This document shows positions 56,741-64,000 of a stretch of 64,000 nucleotides of DNA, one piece after another. Both the position numbers and the translations under genes were made by a program. Positions within the stretch are counted from its first letter, which is position 1; the number at the start of each line of letters is the position of its first letter. Source of the DNA: Micropterix aruncella. Its lineage: Eukaryota > Arthropoda > Insecta > Lepidoptera > Micropterigidae. The stretch spans positions 14,758,565 to 14,822,564 of the forward strand of contig OX155963.1 in the NCBI GenBank assembly GCA_944548615.1. The letters are read 5' to 3'. Below the pieces are notes generated by a model, which was not told the DNA's origin, made no database searches, and saw only the letters and a list, made by a program, of their open reading frames with translations.

Positions 56741-56865
56741 TTAACTCGAAAAGGCGTTGTCCGATTTCAAAATATTCTTTCACCAATAGGTTATATTCGT
56801 TAATGGGATACACTGACGATATTTAGGGTTCGGTATATACCTACCATAGAAATTGCAGCTACCGT
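56741..56865 (+). repeat. Segment directly repeated on the other side of a MITE, copy 1
   Basis: AAGGCGTTGTCCGATTTCAA, AATAGGTTATATTCGTTAATG and GACGATAT match, with substitutions, GAACGCGTTGTCTGATTTCA, ATAAGGTTTGATTCGTCAATG and TACGATAT at 57421-57530. Confidence 0.6.
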
Positions 56866-56904
56866 TCAAATACATCTTTTAAAATGTTTGTAGAGTATGT
56901 AATG

Positions 56905-57416
56905 CCGGTCCCACACATTCGCACGAATACGCGAACCTCAAAGTGTAGGACGACATTCGCAAATAATTATGCAAAGTTTTGGCTGCATTCGCCATATTCC
57001 GAACCGTGTCGGTTTTTCGACGCACAGCAAAGTGCGCGATCCCCGAACCTTTGCGTAGTGTCCCACACATTCGCGCACATGATTGCGAACGTAACGCACG
57101 TTTCGGCAGTCGCGCTTGCTGTGTATGTATAAACAATCCACGGGACATAACATCCAGATTATGGATTAGAATAACAACAACGTGTTGGTGTTCATACAGA
57201 GCGAACCTACCATATAGAATCCTAAAAATAATCTCATGTATTGCAAGCAAGACTAAGGCATTTGTGAGCAAGTGTAGGAGGGATAGCAAATGGGTTCGCG
57301 AATAACATGGCATATTCGCTGAGTATGCGAATAAACACTGCGCATTCGCCGATGGCCCTTCACATTCGCGAAAACATTCGTACGTTGTACGAATGTTTTT
57401 TTATGTGAGGGACCGG
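56905..57416. mobile_element. MITE with CCGGTCCC termini, 512 bp
   Basis: Starts CCGGTCCCACACATTCG; the right end, inverted, reads CCGGTCCCTCACATAAA. CATTCG and CGAATG motifs are dense throughout (subterminal repeats), and ACATTCGTAC-gtt-GTACGAATGT (57374-57396) is a perfect hairpin. All four overlapping ORFs, on both strands, follow from this repeat content and are not genes. No transposase. Confidence 0.7.
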
Positions 57417-57420
57417 GGTA

Positions 57421-57535
57421 GACCGAGAACGCGTTGTCTGATTTCAAAAAGTCTTTGATCATAAGGTTTGATTCGTCAATGGGAAGAAATTCTTACGTAC
57501 GATATCAATGGGAGATGCCATATTTGTATGGTACC
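57421..57535 (+). repeat. Segment directly repeated on the other side of a MITE, copy 2
   Basis: See 56741-56865; similarity ends after GGGAGATGCCATATTTG. Confidence 0.55.
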
Positions 57536-58989
57536 TCTTTGAAATCACATTTTTAGCTGTATGATAAAGGAAGATGTCTGACGGAGATGCGGATTGAATA
57601 GGGTTTGTTCAGGCAATTCAGGGGCGGAATGAGTAGGGTAAGTCGGACAAGTATTGGCGGAGGTGCAAAAGGAGTAGGGCAAGATAGGGCAAGTCTGGAT
57701 GGAAAGTGGAAAATATCATACCTTTGAAATAAATCGTACTGTCAGAAAATATTTGAGGCCAAATCTCGCGTACATTTAGCTAGCTTTATTTTAGTTTGAT
57801 GTAAGCTAAATCTATAAGTGACCAATTCAAAAAAATATCAGTGGTATGTACATTTTGTTGGTCCTTAGCAGGGGCGATTTTCTAGTTTCAGCGCTTAAAA
57901 GTTTCATTAGAGACTATTTATAAGCCAGACTCCAAGTGGCACACTATGTGAAAAGGTTCGCCATCGCCGTCAAAGGGCGACAAAAAAACACGCTGCGTCT
58001 CTAGTGAAAATAACGCTAACAAGATTTCCGTCCCTTTCGCAGGCGTCGGCTCAGAGTTTTAGCATTTATAATTTACGGAATTTGTTAGGACTTACTCTAT
58101 GTATCTCCCTCTCTCTCTCGGTCCTTTGCTGGGATCGCAAAAACGTTTATAGCGACTGATGTCAATTAGGAGGACTTTTTGCTCGACGCCTTCGCACTAT
58201 TAAATGTTACCCCCCATGTTAGGCCGTCCCAAATATAAACCTACATTTCTTGTATAAGAGCGTATGATCAAAGAACGTAAAATATTTATTTGAAAGGGAA
58301 ATCAGGAAAATACTTTCCACATAATAAAACAAATCATATTAACTGAAATTTCGTAGCAGAACGATTGTCGCTATGACACTAATACAAATATAACGATGCA
58401 TGGAATACGTATATAACTCGGATACTGCTCCGTATGTATGAATTCACATACCGCTTAACGGTGTTGGCGTGTCGCTACTAACTGTGTTGTAATGTTAAAC
58501 ATAATGTTATTTCATTACATCGCGACATTAGGATGTCGCTTCTAACAAGACAGCATGTATTAGTATACGTACGGTTATAGTAGGACGCCATGAATTATGT
58601 TGAAACTACAGTATACCGTTCAAAATATTAATACATATAATCGAATAATGGAGTTTCAACAAAACTTCTTGTAATTCAACAAAATTACGATTGAAACACC
58701 GTTATTCTGTATCAAACCGTAATAACAAAATGGTAATGTATCAATCCAATATTTTTCTCAGTGCAGTTGCAGCCTGAAGCAAAGAAATCATTATACCAGT
58801 AACCAAATAAAAAATGTAATAAATATATTATATATTAGTGATTATTTTGACTTCTAGACAAAGTAATCAGCGTTTGACTTACACAAACACATCATAACTG
58901 CTGCTATTCGCTCTCAAATAACGAGTTTTATCATTTGCTGGCAATACACTGCTCTTATGGCCCTTACCTCATTTTCAGCTCGCTGGGTC
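57536..58989. other. No gene recognised
   Basis: AATAATGGAGTTTCAA (58644) and TTGAAACACCGTTATT (58693) form a small inverted pair. TAGGGTAAGTCGGACAAG and related purine-rich text fill 57600-57720. No coding support. Confidence 0.35.
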
Positions 58990-59170
58990 CTCTTCCAGTG
59001 CCTCGCGGTAAGACGTTGGACTTTTGAAAATTGTGAGTTACTCTTATAAGTTGTTAGACATTGGGTTGTTTTGTCCCAGGTCTTACACTTTCACTCCATG
59101 GTAGAGGTAACGACCTGACGTCGTTGAAACTCCCTGGGGTGACAGGTTCGCCCGTTGATTTTACACCCCC
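58990..59170 (+). repeat. Family G dispersed repeat, 3'-end fragment
   Basis: CTCGCGGTAAGACGTTGGAC, TTGTTTTGTCCCAGGTCTT, CACTTTCACTCCATGG and GGTGACAGGTTCGCCCGTTG match the last 180 bp of the family. The first block closely resembles the D-arm of a tRNA-Ser/Leu gene. Confidence 0.7.
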
Positions 59171-59318
59171 CGTAGTATTACAACCACCTCTGTCTGACTA
59201 ACATGGATTTATCTTGACCAAGTATTTTATTGATTTATGCCCTTATTATTGAGCATACCTCAGAGTATACCGAGTTTGGAATAATCAACTGATACGAAAT
59301 CGAAAACTCACGCGTTTG

Positions 59319-59520
59319 TTTGACATTATAAATAGGATAAAAAAAGGTATCGACTGAAGTTTGTAGTATCAGAAGTTTCAGCGATGTTGCAACCCCCGTT
59401 GTTCAGGGGGACCCAGGTAAGACTCAAGGTCTATCTATCCTGAGTAACGACGCTTGCAATATCGCCGCAATATCGGGTGCTACAAACTTCACCCGTTGAA
59501 TTCGTTTATATCCTAATTAT
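59319..59520. mobile_element. GTTTGTAGCACC foldback element, long-loop copy
   Basis: TTTGACATTATAAATAGGAT, GAAGTTTGTAGTATC and CAGCGATGTTGCAACCCCCG on the left; CAATATCGGGTGCTACAAAC, TTCACCCGTTGAATTCG and TATCCTAATTATAAT inverted on the right. Confidence 0.7.
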
Positions 59521-59834
59521 AATCAACTGATAACTGACAAATGACAACGAATTTATCTCATCCTTTGTTTTCTGGGTTTGTAATTATTTTGCGGCTAGTA
59601 TTGGTTCTTAGGCACCTGGACGCGACGTAGCAGGGCGCAATGTGCAATACTAACTGCAGCTTGGACCAGATATTGAAACTGATAGCGGCTTTTACGGAGG
59701 GCCGATTTATTTCGGATAGGTTCTCCTTTAGAAACAATAATTGTTTTTTTTTTCGATTGGTAGCTCTTTCAGCTTCGTATAATATTAGACTTCACTCAGT
59801 CGCTGCGTTTGTCGCTGCCACAACAACCAATATA
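59521..59834. other. No gene recognised
   Basis: ORF 59640-59885 has no domain and runs into the Helitron-like end that follows. Confidence 0.3.
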
Positions 59835-60628
59835 TATCTGTTGCCCGCGGCTTCGCTAAAGTTTCGAATCGATTTGTTAATTTAAGTAGGATGGCGTTTA
59901 TTGGCCTTTTTAGACGCTACTTTTAGATATACGTGTAGCGCAAGATGTCCCCTTAATATGCACGCTACCTATCTTGTATACGTACGCGAGTTGATCCTCG
60001 CCACACGCGCCACCTTCTGCTGAACGCTGACCTTGTTGGGTCAGCAGCCGCCGCCGCCTTCTAGGTATTTCGGGGTGCTTGCACGCGTTACGAATTTCAT
60101 AATATCTCTATAACTACACCACCTAAAAACTTACAGTAAAAAGCTAATTTTATCTTTATTAACCGCCGGTGATAATGGATTTATTTATTTTGATATAAAT
60201 TCTTATTTTATTGCTAATGTCGCCATCAAACACTGCCTACTTATTTTTCTAATTATTTTGAGTTATCAAAGAAGTTATTGTAGCTTAAATATAAAAGTTG
60301 CATATATGATTTCGCTAGCGTTTTTATATATCTCTCTAAGGCGGTTATTTTTGTTGTATATAGTTTTCACATATAACAGCCGTTTCGTCAGCGCACCCCG
60401 ATAAACAACTCACCAGCTCAATTTTCTCCGACTTGATTTACAAATGTCATGATTTCGTAATAAAAACCGATATTTATCACAATAAAATATAGCCTATAGC
60501 AGTCATCAATAACTGAGCTTTCTTTTAGTAAAATATTTTTTGTAATCGGTTAAGTAGTTTCGGAGATTACCTCTTACATACAAACTACAAAGTTATAAAC
60601 ATTATTTCTTTTTAATAAAAGTATAGAT
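59835..60628 (-). mobile_element. Helitron-like remnant
   Basis: On the minus strand it starts TCTATACTTTTATTAAAAAG and contains GTTTGTATGTAAGAGG, ACTACTTAACCGATTACA and ATAGGCTATATTTTATTG. It runs to GCCGCGGGCAACAGATATA, which resembles the CGGGCAACAG-CTA ends of insect Helitrons. The terminal CTAG has decayed. A GC-rich insertion interrupts 59940-60090. Confidence 0.45.
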
Positions 60629-61019
60629 AAATAGTTAACTCTACAAAACATACCTATGTTATTTATACACGTAAAAATTTCTCTCTACATCTTTCGTATA
60701 ATACCGCTCCTGCGGGGGCTCTCCAGGCGCTGATTGTCAGCTGTCGGAGAATTGCCGTCTCAGCCAAGGAGGTTTGTACGAACAAAACGGTACGAACGGG
60801 CGCCACGCAGCGGCGGCAGCGCGGCGCTCGGGAGGACTACCGATGACAACTTGACATCGCTGAATTTAAAGCCCGACCTGCAGCTGTCACTCCAGCGGAA
60901 GCCCGGCTGACTGCGCGTGAAGAGCCTTCATATTCTCACTCGAAACCACAGACCGCTGCGTTGCTATTTCTGAACGAAGCCTGATTGTCATATCTTAAAT
61001 ATTCAATTTCTAAAATGTC
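60629..61019. other. GC-rich unrecognised block
   Basis: GCTCCTGCGGGGGCTCTCC, GGCGCCACGCAGCGGCGG and CAGCTGTCACTCCAGCGG. No open frame with a recognisable domain; could be an exon-poor regulatory island or an unpaired repeat. Confidence 0.3.
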
Positions 61020-61510
61020 AGTCCAAGCATATGGGGGATTTCTCAGGAAAAAAAATCGGAAGTATTTTTCTCAACGGTTTTTTATGTATTTTTGGACGCT
61101 GAATCCGATTTTGAACTTTACGACCTCGCCAGAGGTGAGCTAACATCAGGAATCGCGAAAAACCGCAAAAATGTTGCATTTCATTTTGTTTTTCACTTAT
61201 AATTCACGAATAGAGCATTTTTTGATAACGATTATATGAAACTAAATTAGAGTACATAAAATTTCCTACAATTTATATCTATCGACTTAATTCCTCCGAT
61301 GTACCAAACCGCCACTAAACCGCGTTCAAAAATTGTTTTTGTCACTTAAAGAAAATAGCAGAAAATGGCATTTTGAAAGTGCGGTAGAGCCGCGCTATGG
61401 ACTTTGTGGCATAAAATGCCCATTTTTGAGCGCGCTTTAGCGGCGGTTTGGTACATCGGAGGAATTAAGTCTTTAAATATGAATTGTAGGAAATTTCGTC
61501 TACTCTAATT
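61020..61510 (-). mobile_element. Foldback element, family of 12360-12860
   Basis: Inside, 61247-61345 (CTCCGATGTACCAAACCGCC) pairs with 61395-61505 (GGCGGTTTGGTACATCGGAG), and the arms end in AATTTCCTACAATT / AATTGTAGGAAATT. On the minus side follow GCGGTTTTTCGCGATTCC and AAGTTCAAAATCGGATT, shared with the 12.4-kb copy. No ORF. Confidence 0.7.
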
Positions 61511-62120
61511 TTGTTTAAAATAATCATTTTTGTAATTTGTAATTTTTATTGTGTAATTTTGTTGTAACGTTATTTGGTTATGTAAACTTAGTTCTTTAAG
61601 TATGGGTACTAGGCATTACATAAATATTATTTTTTTTTCAAAATAAAAAACAGACGTAAACACTTATTGCTTATACTTTACCTTTTTTCACGACCCGTGT
61701 ATTTGTTTGTCTTATTTCTCAAGCTAGTTTATAGTCTTTCCGGCGCCCAATCCTAAATTTATATTGTTCTTAAATCAAAACCCTTGCAGCTTTCCTGCAA
61801 GTAGGCTACATTATCAACACGGGGTTTTAATTCCCGTTAATCATTCTTAAGCACTTTCTAAAAGTAGGATTAAAACTCTTCCGAGTTTTAAAAACAACTT
61901 ATCCCAGTTATTCCTGAACTAACTGCAGATTGTCCCTGCGCCTCAAGTGCAAGTGGTTTTTAATCAAATTATCTCCAACTTCTCTTTTCGCAGCACTTTA
62001 AAATCTCTAATGGAAAATGGAAAACTTGCTTTTACCCATTCGTTATACCATGTGAAAAATAAAGTTGATGATATTTCAGCGAGTATAAGGCGTAACATTT
62101 TGTCAAAGCCTTTTCAACAT
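61511..62120. other. No gene recognised
   Basis: AT-rich; ORF 61947-62180 runs into the LINE tail. Confidence 0.35.
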
Positions 62121-62297
62121 TACTTATTTATTTATTTATTTATTTATTTTCAGGAAAACCAACAGATAATTATAATTTAACAAAGCCGGACTAACATAAC
62201 AGAGAGCCAATTAAAGGGTTTCAAGTTTAAATAACGTTGTAGAAACATATGTGATCTTTCAATTAAAGCTATCGATTAAAAATGCATCAAAAATTAT

Positions 62298-62945
62298 TCA
62301 ACAATTAATGCTAAAAAATTCACTGTTCAGCCGCTGCCTAGCTGAGTTAACACTCGTACAGAATAGATCAAAGTCAAAGCGTTTAATCATGTCCTTGAAA
62401 TTGTCACTTGTTCGCCACAGAAATGCATTTTGCCTATAGTTGGTGCCAGCATGAGGAACATGAAGAGCAGGGTTAAATCTATTGAGTTTGGAAGGAACAC
62501 GGAGATTAATTTTATTTAGTAAGTCAGGACAGTTAATATTATTGGAGGTAATTTTTAGCAAAAAGGTTAAGTCCGCGGTTTCACGCCGCTTAATCAAGGG
62601 GAGGATATGAAATTTCTTGCATAAATTGAAATAGTTAGATGAGCTGTATGGGATTTTCAGACGGAAGCAGAGATATTTCACGAACTTCATTTGAATGCGC
62701 TCGATTCTATTTATATATTTGTCATAACAAGGGTTCCATACCTGAGATGCATATTCCAAGATGCTTCTGACAAAAGTGCAGTAAAGGATCTTGAAAGTTT
62801 TAGCACGGTGAAAGCAAGCTGCACTCCTCATAACAAAACCTAAAGCTTTGGAAGCTTTAGAAACAATGGATTGAACGTGATTATCGAACAGTAGATGAGA
62901 ATCATGAATGACACCAAGATCTTTAACCACGCTGCACCTCTGCAA
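62298..62945 (-). pseudogene. LINE ORF2, thumb and C-terminal region (frame b)
   Basis: 215 codons continue the RT of the neighbouring upstream ORF. VVKDLGVIHDSHLLFDNHVQ gives the LGVxxDxxLxFxxHV block, followed by SKALGFVMRSAACFHRAKTF, VRSILEYASQVWNPCYDKYI, RIERIQMKFVKYLCFR and KRRETADLTFLLKI, ending SVNSARQRLNSEFF. These are the conserved post-palm motifs of Jockey-type enzymes. The frame is open upstream of the listed ATG, to about 63055, where it meets the RT frame. The two ORFs were therefore one, split by a one-base-type indel. The region is otherwise intact, indicating recent loss. Confidence 0.85.
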
Positions 62946-62971
62946 GGTATGAAACTTTAATGAGTATGAGG

Positions 62972-63988
62972 CTAGAGTAAATATTTTTTTACGGGTGTAG
63001 ATGACAACGGTGCACTTGGATGGATTGAGGTCAATTTTATTAGGAGACAGTAACTGTCCAATCTTGAAAGGTCCGCCTGAAGGTCGGAGACATCACCGAG
63101 CGATTTAATTATTTTGAAAATCTTCATGTCATCAGCAAAACATAGTAAGTGACTATTTAGAAAACAGCTAGCTATATCATTGATGAAAATTAAGAACAAC
63201 AATGGACCAAGTAGTGAGCCCTGCGGTACACCGCTAGGGATAGCAACCCAACTAGAAATATAGTTTTTGATGACGATAGCTTGGGAGCGATTATTGATAT
63301 AGGAGGAGAACCATCGGAGGAGGTCCCCTTGTATACCCATAAACTTAAGCTTGTTCAAGAGTAGTCTGTGGTCAATCCTGTCAAAGGCTTTACTGTAATC
63401 AGTGTAGACTACGTCTACTTGATAGCCGTGATCCATAGCTTCAGTCAAGAAGTCATTAAAAGGGATAAGATTGGACACCGTCGAGCGACCCCTGATAAAA
63501 CCATGTTGCGACGGATTGATAGAGTTTTGGAGAGCGGCATATACTTGGCTATAGACGACTCGTTCGAATATTTTGGCAATAACGCATAATTTCGAAATGG
63601 GTCTATAATTAGTAATTTCTGTCTTCGAGCCCTTCTTATGTATGGGTGAAACAAAAGCCGACTTCCAGATACTGGGGAATTCGCAATTAGCTAAGGATTT
63701 GCGAAACAACAGGGATATTGGAACACAAACAGTTTTAGCGCAGCCAATTAGAAATATTGGACTGATATTATCAGGTCCAGCCGACTTGGAAGTGTCTAAA
63801 TGAAGTAACAATTTTTCCACGTCGTGATCATTGACCTCTATGCTACAGATATCATTTGCCTGGGAAGGAATAACGTCGTTGAAGTCGGGTGGTGCCAAAT
63901 CAGTAGGCTGCATATCCGGTACCAAAAATGTAGAAGAGAAGTACTGGGAAAAGGCTTCACACACGGAATCTCCAGTGGTCGCAATCAA
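62972..63988 (-). pseudogene. LINE ORF2, reverse transcriptase domain (frame a)
   Basis: 338 codons, open at the 5' side toward the window edge. All RT boxes are present: KSAGPDNISP (68-77), VSPIHKKGSKTEITNYRPIS (113-132), QHGFIRGRST (161-170), VDVVYTDYSKAFD (191-203, catalytic D197), SGVPQGSLLGPLLFLIFIND (252-271) and FADDMKIF (284-291, catalytic D286/D287). It copies element RNA at nicked chromosomal DNA (target-primed reverse transcription). The frame is lost after LDSYC (310-314), near 63045-63060, and continues in the neighbouring frame down to 62298. Apart from that shift the catalytic core looks complete. Confidence 0.9.
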
Positions 63989-64000
63989 GTCAAGGTACTT

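Larger units (their letters stand above)
62121..64000 (-). mobile_element. Jockey-like LINE, 3' part (continues beyond the window)
   Basis: Minus-strand element: ORF2 from the window edge to 62298 in two frames, a 3' UTR of about 150 bp, and a (TAAA)n tail at 62152-62121. It is the largest mobile element body in the window. The apurinic endonuclease domain and ORF1 would lie beyond 64000. Confidence 0.85.

Noticed and set aside
56879..57313. 144-codon minus ORF and several overlapping ORFs on both strands
   Set aside because: They lie within a TIR MITE full of CATTCG/CGAATG motifs; simultaneous open frames on both strands follow from that composition.
58640..58710. Small inverted pair AATAATGGAGTTTCAA / TTGAAACACCGTTATT
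   Set aside because: Arms are only about 16 bp with mismatches; no second copy, so not called as an element.

Overview
The window is eukaryotic, AT-rich, repeat-dominated DNA, most likely from an insect and probably a lepidopteran. The reasons are a tRNA-derived SINE family, a mariner transposase relic, many short Helitrons with CTAG-T ends, Jockey/CR1-like LINE 3' ends with AATAAAG plus short tandem tails, and a block containing GACTTCAAAAAAGG, which I remember as common in moth and butterfly genomes. The order-level call is inference. No complete host gene, rRNA gene, functional tRNA gene, operon or CRISPR array is visible. Nearly every long ORF in a six-frame reading is a microsatellite, a repeat or a retrotransposon relic.

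Layout. 0.1-3.5 kb: a nested inverted-repeat complex, then a Helitron-like element built of about 270-bp tandem modules. 4.2-9.4 kb: RTE-like and LINE 3' ends, two copies of a GC-rich dispersed family (here called family G), a long TA tract and a MITE. 9.6-19.5 kb: LINE 3' fragments, a 212-bp Helitron, foldback and SINE copies, and at 17.03 kb on the minus strand an acceptor fused directly to a donor (a possible recursive-splice ratchet point). 19.5-22.7 kb: a mariner relic broken by an internal block and partly duplicated, then an open 324-codon R2-like endonuclease ORF. 23-28.8 kb: a family G copy, MITE and SINE copies, a giant TA palindrome and a 745-bp Helitron. 29.7-37.5 kb: foldbacks, LINE fragments, a three-module Helitron and two minisatellite fields. 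38-45.5 kb: two family G copies, two Helitrons, a SINE and foldbacks. 45.5-48.6 kb: almost nothing recognisable. 48.6-50.9 kb: a Helitron keeping the C-terminus of its helicase, a second Helitron sharing a module with it, and another family G copy. 51.8-62 kb: a 0.95-kb inverted-repeat element, LINE fragments, a TIR MITE between two related segments, and a foldback. 62.1-64 kb: a Jockey-like LINE reverse transcriptase cut by the window edge.

How it fits together. The window reads as intergenic or, if the splice signal is real, deep intronic DNA of a minus-strand gene, filled by successive transposon insertions. Coding capacity for mobilisation is almost all dead: 5'-truncated or frameshifted LINEs, one mariner relic and one Helitron helicase tail. 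The non-autonomous families (SINE, MITEs, short Helitrons, family G) depend on enzymes encoded elsewhere. The intact R2-like ORF is the one protein that could still be made. Identities and copy relationships were judged by eye; boundaries are approximate unless a terminal motif is quoted.
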